A stretch of DNA of 29,101 nt from Actinomycetes bacterium (lineage in GTDB: Bacteria > Actinomycetota > Acidimicrobiia > Acidimicrobiales > RAAP-2). The stretch is taken from contig JAJYZN010000007.1 of assembly GCA_021799915.1 (NCBI GenBank), positions 1-29,101 on the forward strand, read 5' to 3'. Shown one piece after another: positions 17,983 to 26,006 of this stretch. Position 1 is the first letter of the stretch. Each line of letters opens with the position of its first letter. Below the pieces are notes generated by a model. That model was not told the origin of the DNA. It did not search any database and was given only the letters and a program-made list of their open reading frames with translations. The translations under genes were made by a program, and so were the position numbers.

Positions 17983-19032
17983 CTACGACGCCAAGTCCTC
18001 CAGCACGTCAGCCGCGTTTCGCCGTCGATCGTCGCCGAGGATCTCGCGCCGAGCTCGGTCCGGTGCGACGCAGATGACGTCCAATAGCGCGCAGAGGGCA
18101 CGCAAGAGCTCCCGCAGCTCAGGGGGCGGGGGGAAGTACTCGTCTTCCTCGGTGACGGTCACCGAGGTGGCACCCCCGCGCGGTGCCAGACGGTCCACGA
18201 CCGCCATGACCAGCTCCTCTGGGGCCGATGCCCCGGCAGTCACGCCGACCACACCACTGAGGTCGTCTGGCAGCTCCGACGCCTCGTTGACGCGCAGGAC
18301 CCTCGGGCAGCCCGAAGATGCTGCGACTTTCGTGAGCGCCACCGTGTTCGACGAGTTGGCCGATCCGATGACGACGACGGCATCGGACTTCCCGGCGATC
18401 GCCCGCAGGGCGCTCTGCCGATTGGTGGTGGCGAAGCACAGATCGCTGCGGTTGGGCATCCACAGATCGGGAAACCGGCGGCGCGCTGCCTCCATCAGCC
18501 CGCTCCACTCGTCGTGGCTCAAGGTGGTCTGCGCGAGGAGGGCGACTGGCGAGCTGTCGGCCTCCAAGTCGGAGAGCTCATCCAGATCGGCTTCGTGCTC
18601 GATGAGACGGACGGCATCGGGTGCCACGGCCATCGTCCCTACCGCCTCCTCGTGACCGGCGTGGCCCACGTACAGGACGGTGAAGCCCTTCCGAGACCGG
18701 ACGCGCACCTCATGGTGCACCTTGGTCACCAACGGGCAGACGGCGTCCACCACGACCCGGCCCTGGCGCCTGGCTGCCTCGACCACCTCGGGAGCCGAAC
18801 CGTGGGCACTCAGCATGACCGGGGCGTTCGGAGGGACGAGTGCGACGTCGTCGACGAACAAGACCCCCTGTGACCTGAATTGCTCGACGACGTAGCGATT
18901 GTGGACGATCTCGTGGTAGCAGTAGACAGGGGGCTCGAACACCTTCACCATCCAGGCGAGCGCCTTGATGGCCTTCTCCACGCCAGCGCAGAAGCCCCTC
19001 GGCTCAGCCAGCAGGACTTGGTCGACGTCCAC
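17983..19032 (-). CDS. ispH: 4-hydroxy-3-methylbut-2-enyl diphosphate reductase
   Basis: Last step of the MEP isoprenoid pathway: reduces HMBPP to IPP and DMAPP with a 4Fe-4S cluster. The three cluster cysteines are Cys15 (RGFCAGVEKA), Cys99 (AVCPLVTKVH) and Cys199 (LCFATTNRQ). Diphosphate-binding His40 and catalytic-site Glu129 lie in YHEIVHN and GHAGHEEAVGT, and the QTTLS threonine is present. Typical length is about 310. Here the sequence continues for about 45 residues past the usual EEDEYFPPPPELRELL end, in a helical, Arg/Asp-rich tail. The GTG start at 19032 has TAGCCT six bases upstream and no ribosome site, so the gene looks leaderless. Confidence 0.95.
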   Translation of the reverse strand: MDVDQVLLAEPRGFCAGVEKAIKALAWMVKVFEPPVYCYHEIVHNRYVVEQFRSQGVLFVDDVALVPPNAPVMLSAHGSAPEVVEAARRQGRVVVDAVCPLVTKVHHEVRVRSRKGFTVLYVGHAGHEEAVGTMAVAPDAVRLIEHEADLDELSDLEADSSPVALLAQTTLSHDEWSGLMEAARRRFPDLWMPNRSDLCFATTNRQSALRAIAGKSDAVVVIGSANSSNTVALTKVAASSGCPRVLRVNEASELPDDLSGVVGVTAGASAPEELVMAVVDRLAPRGGATSVTVTEEDEYFPPPPELRELLRALCALLDVICVAPDRARREILGDDRRRNAADVLEDLAS

Positions 19033-19038
19033 GTGCTC

Positions 19039-19044
19039 AGGCTA
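19039..19044 (-). promoter_or_regulatory. -10 element (TAGCCT) for ispH
   Basis: On the reverse strand TAGCCT ends 6 nt before the GTG start of ispH, with no Shine-Dalgarno, consistent with a leaderless transcript. Confidence 0.5.
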
Positions 19045-19094
19045 CCCGGGACAGTGGACGGCACCGCCGCAGCGGCTCCGCCCGTGGTGGCCAG

Positions 19095-19108
19095 TCCGCC
19101 ATGGCGGA
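19095..19108. promoter_or_regulatory. 14-bp perfect palindrome between divergent ispH and DUF512 genes
   Basis: TCCGCCATGGCGGA is fully self-complementary and lies in the 103-bp divergent intergenic region, upstream of the TACGCT -10 of the forward gene. It is a candidate operator; no cognate regulator is adjacent. Confidence 0.4.
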
Positions 19109-19122
19109 GGTGGCGTGCCGGG

Positions 19123-19128
19123 TACGCT
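19123..19128 (+). promoter_or_regulatory. -10 element (TACGCT) for the DUF512 gene
   Basis: TACGCT ends 7 nt before GTG 19136 with no Shine-Dalgarno between. The start codon is itself in the 5' arm of an 8-bp hairpin: CACCCGTG at 19131-19138 pairs with CACGGGTG at 19146-19153. Confidence 0.5.
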
Positions 19129-19135
19129 GGCACCC

Positions 19136-20503
19136 GTGACGGCGCCACGGGTGACGGTGGTGGTCGGGTCGTCGCCGGCCGAGCGAGCTGGCGTGGCCGT
19201 CGGCGACGAAGTGCTCTCCTTGAACGGCCATCGGCCGAGGGACGTCATCGAGTACCACCAACTGGCCGACGGGCCCAAGGTGTCCCTCGGCATCCGTACG
19301 AGCGGTGGTCGCTCCGAGGTCCTCGAGGTCGACAAGGCTGCCGGGGAACCGCTGGGGATCCAAGTCTCCTCGGCCGTGTTCGACCGGGTCCGGACCTGCG
19401 ACAACCACTGTGCCTTCTGCTTCATCTACCAGCTTCCGAAGGGGATGCGAAAGAGCCTCTACCTGAAGGACGACGACTACCGGCTCTCGTTCCTCTACGG
19501 GAACTTCACCACCCTCACGCGCTTCACCGAGCTCGATGCCGAGCGTGTCCTCGAGGAGCGCCTCGGCCCCCTGTTCGTCTCCATCCACGCCACCGACCCC
19601 GAAGTCCGCGCCCGGCTGCTGCGGAATCCCAAGGGTGCCACCAGCCTTCGATGGCTCCGGATCCTGCTCGACGGCGGTATCGAAGTGCATGGGCAGATCG
19701 TGGTCTGCCCAGGCGTAAACAGCGGTGACGTCCTGGTCGACACGTTGGCCGGCATCCTCGACGAGTACCACCGCCTGTCGTCGGTCGGCATCGTCCCTCT
19801 GGGGCTCAGCGCGCACTCGAAAGAGTCGGACATGCGCGCCCACACCAGGGACGAGGCGATCGAGACGTGCGAGATCGTGTCCGAGTGGCAGGACATCGCC
19901 ACGGAGATCCTGGGCCGGCGCCTCTTCTACGCTTCCGACGAGTACTACCTGATGGCCGGGCGCGAGATGCCCAGCCTCGAGAGCTACGACGGGTTCCCCC
20001 AGCACGAGAACGGCATCGGGATGGCGAGGGCATTCGAGAGCGCCTTTCGTGGGGCGCCGGCGACCGACGGCGGGGTGCGGCCCGGGTTCTTCGCGTCGGT
20101 CGACGGCGCACCGGCGACCGGCTACCGCGCCGAGAGGCTACCGGCCGCATCACCCCGCCACCGGCACGGCGATCGAGCGCGGACGGTAGTGCTCACGGGC
20201 TCGTTCGGGGCTCGCGTCCTCGAGCCGCTGTTGGCCTCTCTGGGACGTTCGGACGTGGATGTGCTCGAAATCCCCAACCGCTTCTTTGGAGGAACGATCG
20301 GCGTCGCCGGTCTCCTCACCGGCAGCGACCTCTCCGAAGCCCTGGAGGGAGCTCCCGCCGGTCATCGCTACCTGCTGCCAGACGCCTGCCTCTCCGAAGG
20401 GCGCTTCCTCGACGGGCTCACCTTGGACGACCTGCCTCGTCCGGTCGAAGTCGTGGCGACCGAGGGGCGGGCGCTCAGGATGGCTCTCGAGCAACTCGGG
20501 TGA
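19136..20503 (+). CDS. DUF512 family radical-SAM-like protein with PDZ domain
   Basis: A 455-residue protein of the DUF512 family. Residues about 5-65 are PDZ-like ([24 protein letters not shown]). A radical-SAM type CxxxCxxC cluster motif follows at Cys88, Cys92 and Cys95 ([10 protein letters not shown]), then a TIM-barrel-like region with [18 protein letters not shown] and VVCPGVNSG. The DUF512 C-terminal domain ends in [21 protein letters not shown]. Function is not known. The gene is found beside der in diverse bacteria, including clostridia, and here der begins 14 bp downstream. The conserved pairing hints at a link with ribosome assembly or RNA modification, which is inference. GTG 19136 is chosen because of the TACGCT box. 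Confidence 0.88.
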   Translation: MTAPRVTVVVGSSPAERAGVAVGDEVLSLNGHRPRDVIEYHQLADGPKVSLGIRTSGGRSEVLEVDKAAGEPLGIQVSSAVFDRVRTCDNHCAFCFIYQLPKGMRKSLYLKDDDYRLSFLYGNFTTLTRFTELDAERVLEERLGPLFVSIHATDPEVRARLLRNPKGATSLRWLRILLDGGIEVHGQIVVCPGVNSGDVLVDTLAGILDEYHRLSSVGIVPLGLSAHSKESDMRAHTRDEAIETCEIVSEWQDIATEILGRRLFYASDEYYLMAGREMPSLESYDGFPQHENGIGMARAFESAFRGAPATDGGVRPGFFASVDGAPATGYRAERLPAASPRHRHGDRARTVVLTGSFGARVLEPLLASLGRSDVDVLEIPNRFFGGTIGVAGLLTGSDLSEALEGAPAGHRYLLPDACLSEGRFLDGLTLDDLPRPVEVVATEGRALRMALEQLG

Positions 20504-20517
20504 CGAGGACGCGCCCT

Positions 20518-21891
20518 GTGCCACGTTCCCATCGACCTCTCGTCGTCGTCGCCGGAAGGCCGAACGTGGGCAAATCATCTCTCGTGAACCGGATCGCCGG
20601 GCATCGAGTGGCGGTCGTCGAGGAGTCTCCGGGTGTCACCCGGGACCCCAAGGAGATCGACGCCGAGTGGGGTGGGACGCCGTTTCGCCTCATGGACACG
20701 GGAGGGTGGGTCGCGAGGGGGGACGCGCTCGACGCCAAGGTGAGCAGGAGAGCGGAGGAGTCCCTGGCGGCGGCGGACCTGGTGCTCTTCGTCGTGGATG
20801 TGAACGTCGGTCTCACCGAGGACGACCGAGCTGCCGCTCGGACCGTCCTGCGCACCGGCGTACCAGTGCGCCTGGTGGCGAACAAGGTCGACGACACCGC
20901 TCGTGAACCTGCAGCCTGGGAGTTCCTCTCCCTCGGGATGGGTGATCCCTGGCCCGTGAGCGCCATCCACGGCCGGGGATCCGGCGACCTTCTGGACGAG
21001 GTGGTCCGCTTGCTCTCCGAGCTGTCTCCGGCGCCCGGCGGCCCGACGGGCCTCGATGAGCTGACGGCTCTCGACGGGCTGACGGCTCTTGACGGGCCGG
21101 CGGGCCTCGACGAGCACGCCCGCCCGCCCAGCGTTGCCCTCGTCGGACGGCCAAACGTCGGAAAGTCGACGCTGTTCAACCGCCTCATCGGCCAAGAGCG
21201 CTCGATCGTCCACGACCTTCCCGGCACCACCCGTGACACCATCGACACGCTGGTGAGCACCCCGGACGGCGATCTCGTGTTCATCGACACCGCAGGGATG
21301 CGCCGGCCGGCCCGCACCGAGAGGGGAGTGGAGTCGTACTCGGTGATCCGTGCTCTCGACGCTCTCGACCGGGCTGACGTGGCGCTCCTGGTCATCGACG
21401 CGACCGTCGGCGCAACCCACCAGGACCAGCGCCTTGCCGAGCGGATCGGCGTCTCGGGAACGGCCGCGGTCGTTGTCGTGAACAAGTGGGACCTGGTCGG
21501 TACCGCCACACGAGAGGAGATCCTCGAAGGGATCGGTGAGCGCCTGGCATTCGTCGGAATGGCTCCGGTGCTCAAGGTCTCGGCTTCATCAGGCCGCGGC
21601 GTCCATCGAGTGGTCCCGGCAATCCGCGACACGGTGAGCGCGTACCACCATCGGGTGCCCACCGGGGTGCTCAACCGCGCCCTCAAGGCCATCCAGGAAG
21701 CCCAAAGCGCGCCGAGGGCGCGGATCCGTTACGGGGTGCAAGGAGCCATCGACCCGCCGACCTTCACGCTGTTCGCGACCGGACGGCTTCCCCAGACCTA
21801 CTTGCGCTACGTCGAGCGCCGCCTTCGTGAAGACCTCGATCTGGGCACGACGCCGCTGAAGCTCCGGGTGCGGACCAGCGGAGGGCGCTGA
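20518..21891 (+). CDS. der: ribosome biogenesis GTPase Der (EngA)
   Basis: Double-GTPase that matures the 50S subunit. The 457-residue protein has two G domains in tandem. The first P-loop GRPNVGKSS starts at Gly13, with DTGGW as G3 and NKVD as G4. The second GRPNVGKST starts at Gly210, with DTAGM and NKWD. The C-terminal KH-like domain begins near residue 375 ([18 protein letters not shown]). GTG 20518 has GAGGA at 20505-20509 as ribosome site; a GTG at 20500 overlapping the upstream stop is an alternative. The linker between the two G domains carries an 18-bp repeat coding four hexapeptides. In M. tuberculosis der (engA, Rv1713) follows cmk directly; here plsC, a glycosyltransferase, ispH and DUF512 are inserted. 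Confidence 0.95.
   Translation: MPRSHRPLVVVAGRPNVGKSSLVNRIAGHRVAVVEESPGVTRDPKEIDAEWGGTPFRLMDTGGWVARGDALDAKVSRRAEESLAAADLVLFVVDVNVGLTEDDRAAARTVLRTGVPVRLVANKVDDTAREPAAWEFLSLGMGDPWPVSAIHGRGSGDLLDEVVRLLSELSPAPGGPTGLDELTALDGLTALDGPAGLDEHARPPSVALVGRPNVGKSTLFNRLIGQERSIVHDLPGTTRDTIDTLVSTPDGDLVFIDTAGMRRPARTERGVESYSVIRALDALDRADVALLVIDATVGATHQDQRLAERIGVSGTAAVVVVNKWDLVGTATREEILEGIGERLAFVGMAPVLKVSASSGRGVHRVVPAIRDTVSAYHHRVPTGVLNRALKAIQEAQSAPRARIRYGVQGAIDPPTFTLFATGRLPQTYLRYVERRLREDLDLGTTPLKLRVRTSGGR
21043..21114 (+). repeat. 18-bp x4 in-frame repeat in the Der interdomain linker
   Basis: Units at 21043-21060, 21061-21078, 21079-21096 and 21097-21114 encode [18 protein letters not shown] and PAGLDE. The middle two differ by a single base. 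The repeat lengthens the acidic linker between the G domains. Confidence 0.9.
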
Positions 21892-21903
21892 GGAGGATCG
21901 AAG

Positions 21904-22107
21904 ATGCCCTGGTGCGAAGAGTGTGATCAACTCGTCGAGGAAGAAGATCTCGACGACACCGGCTCATGTCCCACCTGCGGCAACCCGCTGGACGAAGACG
22001 ATCACCGTCCCGTGCCCTGGTACTTCAAGGCGATGATCGTCGCCTCGATCATCTATCTGGGCTACAGGGCATATCAGGGGATCACCTGGGTCGTGCACCA
22101 CGCGTGA
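21904..22107 (+). CDS. small zinc-ribbon membrane protein
   Basis: A 67-residue protein. An N-terminal zinc ribbon uses CEEC (residues 4-7) and CPTC (22-25), separated by an acidic loop, and a single transmembrane helix follows (about 41-57, AMIVASIIYLGYRAYQG). The short C-terminal tail is WVVHHA. The function is unknown; the layout suggests a cytoplasmic or external metal-binding head anchored to the membrane. A strong AGGAGG ribosome site overlaps the der stop region, so it is probably translated with der. I do not recognise a named family. Confidence 0.8.
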   Translation: MPWCEECDQLVEEEDLDDTGSCPTCGNPLDEDDHRPVPWYFKAMIVASIIYLGYRAYQGITWVVHHA

Positions 22108-22144
22108 ACGGGCGTCGCGTACGCCCACTCCGCCATGAAGGGCG

Positions 22145-22150
22145 TAGCGT
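22145..22150 (+). promoter_or_regulatory. -10 element (TAGCGT) for the gamma-carbonic anhydrase gene
   Basis: TAGCGT ends 8 nt before ATG 22159 with no ribosome site, which favours ATG 22159 over the upstream in-frame ATG 22135, a start that would lie upstream of this promoter. Confidence 0.5.
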
Positions 22151-22158
22151 TGCTGTGT

Positions 22159-22677
22159 ATGGCGATCTACCAGCTTGACGGGCGCGTGCCGGCCATCGAC
22201 CCTGCTGCCTACGTGCATCCCGACGCAGTCGTGATCGGTGACGTGGCGATCGGACCAGATGCGTCCGTATGGCCAGGGGCCGTCCTGCGCGGGGACTATG
22301 GCACTATCACCATCGGAAAGCGTTCGTCGGTGCAGGACGGGACCGTCATCCATGCCGGCCCCGGGTTCCCGACGGTCGTGGGTTCGGGGTGCGTGATCGG
22401 TCACGTCGCCCACCTGGAAGGCTGCACCCTCGAAGACGACTCGCTGGTCGGGTCCGGGTCGATCGTGCTCCACCACGCCGTGATCGGCACCGGGGCAACG
22501 GTCGGCGCCAATGCCGTCGTGCCCAACCGCATGGCAGTCCCGCCTGGAGCACTGGCCTTAGGGGTTCCCGCGACGGTTCGCCTCGCTGCTTCGAATTTGG
22601 ACATCATCCGCCTGTCGGCCGACGAGTACGTTGCCAATGCCCGCCGCTACCGAACGGGACTGCGTCGCTTGGACTGA
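22159..22677 (+). CDS. gamma-class carbonic anhydrase family protein (left-handed beta-helix)
   Basis: A 172-residue hexapeptide-repeat protein of the gamma-carbonic anhydrase / YrdA-PaaY family, forming a left-handed beta-helix trimer. The zinc ligands are His65 (VIHAG), His82 and His85 (IGHVAHLEGC). The sequence opens with AIYQLDGRVPAIDPAAYVHPDA and shows regular hexapeptide turns (VVIGDVAIGPDASVWPGAVLRGD). Whether it hydrates CO2 or only has the fold cannot be told; many YrdA-type members show little activity. The stop lies 6 bp from the convergent drug exporter gene. Confidence 0.9.
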   Translation: MAIYQLDGRVPAIDPAAYVHPDAVVIGDVAIGPDASVWPGAVLRGDYGTITIGKRSSVQDGTVIHAGPGFPTVVGSGCVIGHVAHLEGCTLEDDSLVGSGSIVLHHAVIGTGATVGANAVVPNRMAVPPGALALGVPATVRLAASNLDIIRLSADEYVANARRYRTGLRRLD

Positions 22678-22683
22678 TGATGG

Positions 22684-24630
22684 CTATCGGCTGAGGCCGG
22701 GCGAGCGGGCCGGCTCGGCGGTGCTGCCGTTGCCACTCTCCTGCGCGATGCCGTTGCCGCTCGCGCTATCGGCCCCGGCACCCACCAGCTCGGGAACAGT
22801 CGGACCACGGGCTGTACCGGCACCGTCCTCGTCATGGGCGGCCGCGTCGTGCGCTGCCATCCCGGGCGCCGACCCCACGTACCGAGCCGACTCGAGGATC
22901 CGGTGCTCACCTCGCATCCAGGACGCCGCCGCGGCCAGGAGACACATCACGAGAGCGAACACGAAGACCACCACCAAGCCGTGGTGGAACGGTCCGGAGA
23001 TGAGGCTCGGGAAGAACGTCTTGCCCGTGAGCGTGCTCGATGCCGCCGGACCGACCTGCTTGAGGACATGGGGGCCGAGAAGCTGGGCCATCGGGTTGTA
23101 GCCGAGGAAGCTGGCGAACAGGTACCCCATGGGCGGGAGGTGGGCGAGGGCCGCCGCCGAAGCTGACGGCACGCCATGGGCGGTCAGCCCCTTGAAGAGG
23201 GTCGACGGCATGCTCGATGCCAGTCCGACGATCATGAGCGAGAAGAACACCCCCATGGACAGGGGCATCCCGGTGTTCATGAACGTCGTGCGCATCCCAG
23301 ATGCCGCACCCCGGTGCTCGGCAGGGGCCGAGTTCATGATCGCCGCCATGTTCGGCGCGGCGAACAGGCCCATGGCCGCTCCGTTCACGAGGGCGAGGAC
23401 GGCGAAGACCGGGTAGGAGAAGTCCACGGGGATCACCAGGAACAACCCGAACGAGACCGCAGCCAGGAGCATGCCGCCGGTGGCGAAGTACCGAGCACCG
23501 AAACGGTCCGAGAGGGCGCCGGCCAGGGGGCTCGCAACCAGGAAGCCGAAGGTGAACGGGAGAAGGTAGATCCCGGCCCACAGGGGGGTCACCGAGAAGG
23601 TGTAGCCGTGGAGCGGGAGCCAGATGCCCTGGAGCCAGATCACCAGGATGAACATGAGACCGCCACGACCGATCGCCGCCAGAAGGCTCGCGATGTTCCC
23701 GGCGGTGAACGCCCGGATCCGGAAGAGCGACATCTTGAACATCGGGTCGGACACCTTGTTCTCGATCAGCGCGAACGCCCCCAGCAGGGCGACCCCGCCG
23801 ATGATGCACGACAAGACCAGCGGGCTGGTCCACCCCATCGTGTCGTGCCCGTAGGGTCGGATCCCGTAGGTGATGCCGACGAGGATCGCCGTGAGCCCCG
23901 CGCCAAAGGTGATGTTCCCGACCCAGTCGATCCGAGAAGGAGTGCGAATGCCGCGCTCTTCGAGCTTCCAGTAGGCCCAGAGCGTGGCGAAGATCCCGAT
24001 CGGCACGTTGATGAGGAAGACGAGACGCCAGTCGATGCTCGCCAGCACACCGCCCAGCACCAGGCCGATAAAGCTCCCGACGATCCCGGCGATGGTGTTG
24101 ACCCCCATCGCCATGCCGCGCTCCTCTGCGGGGAACGCGTCAGTGAGAATCGCCCCGGAGTTCGCGAACAGGAACGACGCTCCCACGCCTTGGACCATGC
24201 GGACGATGATGAAGGCCAGCGCCCCGGTGGACCCGTGCCAGGGTTCGAACGCCAGGAAGGCCGAGGCGACGGTGAACACGACGAACCCGAGGTTGTACGT
24301 GCGCACCCGACCGAAGATGTCCCCGAGCCGCCCGACGGTGACAACGAGGACGGCGACCACCAGCATGTAGCCCATCAGCACCCACAGCAGGTAGGAGAAG
24401 TTGGCAGGGTCGAGAGGGTTGAGGTGGATCCCCCGGAAGATGGCCGGGAGGGCGATGATGAGCGCCGAGCCGTCGATCGCGGCCATGAGGATGCCGATCG
24501 TCGTGTTGGACAGGGCGACCCACTTGTAGCGGTCCGGACGCGGTGGGCTTGCGTGCCCGGCCGCATCCGCTCCCGGCGTCCCCGGCGCGGCCATGGCGTT
24601 CCCGCTCAGGCTCTCCTTGCTTTCGGTCAT
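22684..24630 (-). CDS. DHA2 family (14-TMS) MFS drug exporter
   Basis: A 648-residue proton-driven multidrug exporter of the EmrB/QacA (DHA2) type. About 14 hydrophobic helices begin near residue 36. Motif A is GRLGDIFGRVR after TM2. The antiporter motif C region is GIVGSFIGLVLGGVLA in TM5, followed by DWRLVFLINVPIG. Cytoplasmic loops carry KLEERGIRTPSRIDWVG. A long loop between the last helices (about 480-545) is unusual in length, and the tail after the final helix is about 70 residues of Ala/Gly/Glu-rich low complexity. ATG 24630 has GGAGCAGG upstream. The divergent MarR gene and shared palindrome suggest repression relieved by a substrate drug. Confidence 0.92.
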   Translation of the reverse strand: MTESKESLSGNAMAAPGTPGADAAGHASPPRPDRYKWVALSNTTIGILMAAIDGSALIIALPAIFRGIHLNPLDPANFSYLLWVLMGYMLVVAVLVVTVGRLGDIFGRVRTYNLGFVVFTVASAFLAFEPWHGSTGALAFIIVRMVQGVGASFLFANSGAILTDAFPAEERGMAMGVNTIAGIVGSFIGLVLGGVLASIDWRLVFLINVPIGIFATLWAYWKLEERGIRTPSRIDWVGNITFGAGLTAILVGITYGIRPYGHDTMGWTSPLVLSCIIGGVALLGAFALIENKVSDPMFKMSLFRIRAFTAGNIASLLAAIGRGGLMFILVIWLQGIWLPLHGYTFSVTPLWAGIYLLPFTFGFLVASPLAGALSDRFGARYFATGGMLLAAVSFGLFLVIPVDFSYPVFAVLALVNGAAMGLFAAPNMAAIMNSAPAEHRGAASGMRTTFMNTGMPLSMGVFFSLMIVGLASSMPSTLFKGLTAHGVPSASAAALAHLPPMGYLFASFLGYNPMAQLLGPHVLKQVGPAASSTLTGKTFFPSLISGPFHHGLVVVFVFALVMCLLAAAASWMRGEHRILESARYVGSAPGMAAHDAAAHDEDGAGTARGPTVPELVGAGADSASGNGIAQESGNGSTAEPARSPGLSR

Positions 24631-24660
24631 TCACCTGCTCCATTTCTCGCTGTGCGGACT

Positions 24661-24666
24661 ATTATA
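24661..24666 (-). promoter_or_regulatory. -10 element (TATAAT) of the exporter gene
   Basis: On the reverse strand the exact consensus TATAAT lies 30 nt upstream of the exporter ATG, leaving a short leader with its ribosome site. On the forward strand the overlapping TATACT (24663-24668) could serve marR. Confidence 0.6.
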
Positions 24667-24678
24667 CTGTCGAAGTAT
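24664..24678. promoter_or_regulatory. putative MarR operator palindrome
   Basis: ATACT-GTCGA-AGTAT: 5-bp inverted repeats around a 5-bp spacer, in an AT-rich patch unlike its surroundings. It overlaps the -10 region of the exporter promoter and the TATACT of the MarR promoter, where a dimeric MarR protein could repress both. Confidence 0.6.
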
Positions 24679-24731
24679 GAGAGTCATGCACCAACCCGTG
24701 GCCGAGGTCGGTCCTCACCGGAGGTCGTGCC

Positions 24732-25325
24732 GTGGCGCGTAGCTCGGCTTCGGCCCGACCGGGAACGGCCGGCCCGGACCGTGCCGCGAGCACCGCGGCC
24801 ACCGGCCGCGCCGACGACCGGGGAGCGACGTCTGGGCGCGCCGGGCAGTTGGATCGCCTCGCGGAGCTCTTGCCCGCTATCCAGACGCGAGTGCGGGCCA
24901 CCAAGCCACCAGAGCTCACCGCCGAGTTGGGCTCGATCACCCTGCACCAGCTCGAGGCGGTGCGCCTGGTCCAGCCCGACGGGCTCACCATGAGCCGGCT
25001 TGCCGAGGCCCTCAGGATCTCCGAGAGTGCGGCGACGGCGCTCGTTGACCGCCTGGTGCGCCACCGTCTCATCGAGCGGGCGGAAGACCCCGAGGACCGC
25101 CGTGTCGTCCGTATCGTCCCCTCGGACCTCTCGCGCGAGCTGGCCGAGCGCTTCGTCACCCACCAGCGGCGGGTGCTCGAAGAGGCATTCGCCGTGCTCG
25201 GCGACGGCGATCTCGATGTGCTCGTCGGCCTCCTCGAGCGCGTCGTCACCCGCTTCGACGCTCCCGAAGAGGCCCCGGGCGCGGGACATGGCCGTCTCGG
25301 GCTGCCTCGAGACACGGACGGGTGA
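24732..25325 (+). CDS. MarR family transcriptional regulator
   Basis: A 197-residue winged-helix regulator. The first 40 residues are an Ala/Ser/Arg-rich tail not found in most MarR proteins. The fold then runs from LDRLAELLPAIQTRVRA through ITLHQLEAVRLV, the recognition-helix region LTMSRLAEALRISESAATALVDRLVRHRLIERAEDPEDRRVV (about 84-126) with the conserved DxR of the wing, and C-terminal dimerisation helices. GTG 24732 has GGAGG at 24720-24724. It is divergent from the DHA2 exporter with a palindrome between them, a classic arrangement for local autorepression and exporter control. The methyltransferase gene follows 6 bp downstream, probably in the same transcript. Confidence 0.92.
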   Translation: MARSSASARPGTAGPDRAASTAATGRADDRGATSGRAGQLDRLAELLPAIQTRVRATKPPELTAELGSITLHQLEAVRLVQPDGLTMSRLAEALRISESAATALVDRLVRHRLIERAEDPEDRRVVRIVPSDLSRELAERFVTHQRRVLEEAFAVLGDGDLDVLVGLLERVVTRFDAPEEAPGAGHGRLGLPRDTDG

Positions 25326-25331
25326 CCCGAG

Positions 25332-25943
25332 ATGCAAATGGGGTCGTGGGATGGGAGGGAGTACCAGGCTCGCTTTGACGCGATGGCCAGCAGAGGGATC
25401 GACGTCCACGGAGAAGCGGCGTTCGTCATGGGCTACGGCCCTCGATCAGTGCTCGACGCCGGCTGCGGTAGCGGGCGGGTGGCCATCGAGCTCACCCGGA
25501 GAGGCGTCGACGTGGTGGGAGTCGATGCCGACCCCTCGATGATCGCCGAGGCCCGGCGTCTCGCTCCTGACCTGACTTGGCACCACGAGGACATGACCGA
25601 GCTGGAGCTGCCTCGACAGTTCGACCTCGTCGTCATGGCCGGCAACGTGCCGATCTTCTGCCCGCCGGACAAACGCCGTGCCCTCGTCCAGGCCTGTGCC
25701 GCTCACTTAGGGGCGATGAGCCTCCTCGTGTGCGGTTTCCAGCTCGGTCGGGGCTACGGGATCGACGAGTACGACGCAGCTTGTGAAGATGCCGGTCTCG
25801 ACCTGGTGGAGCGCTACGCCACCTGGGACCGAGCGCCCTACCGGCCCGAGGCGGACTACGCCGTCTCCGTCCACCGGCCGCGGGCGGGTACCGTGAACCG
25901 CCCCGCGCCGCTTGCCGCAGCGGGGCCGCACACAGGACGATGA
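25332..25943 (+). CDS. class I SAM-dependent methyltransferase
   Basis: A 203-residue Rossmann methyltransferase. Motif I is VLDAGCGSGRVAIEL (about residues 40-54), motif II GVDADPSMIAEAR, and motif III region HHEDMTELEL followed by FDLVVMAGNVPIFC. The start DGREYQARFDAMA resembles small-molecule methyltransferases of the UbiE/Tam type. The substrate is unknown. Its place behind marR suggests it may act on a compound exported by the DHA2 pump, or simply share the operon; there is no direct evidence for either. The terminal 25 residues are Pro/Ala-rich. Confidence 0.9.
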   Translation: MQMGSWDGREYQARFDAMASRGIDVHGEAAFVMGYGPRSVLDAGCGSGRVAIELTRRGVDVVGVDADPSMIAEARRLAPDLTWHHEDMTELELPRQFDLVVMAGNVPIFCPPDKRRALVQACAAHLGAMSLLVCGFQLGRGYGIDEYDAACEDAGLDLVERYATWDRAPYRPEADYAVSVHRPRAGTVNRPAPLAAAGPHTGR

Positions 25944-26006
25944 AGGTCGATCCCGAGCGAACCGGGGGCTGACGATGGATGCGACCACGCACAGAGGAGG
26001 TGCTCG

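Noticed and set aside
23176..24993. Forward open frame of 605 codons under the exporter gene
   Set aside because: Antisense to a clear 14-helix transporter; the product is highly charged and repetitive in D/E/R, typical of a shadow frame.
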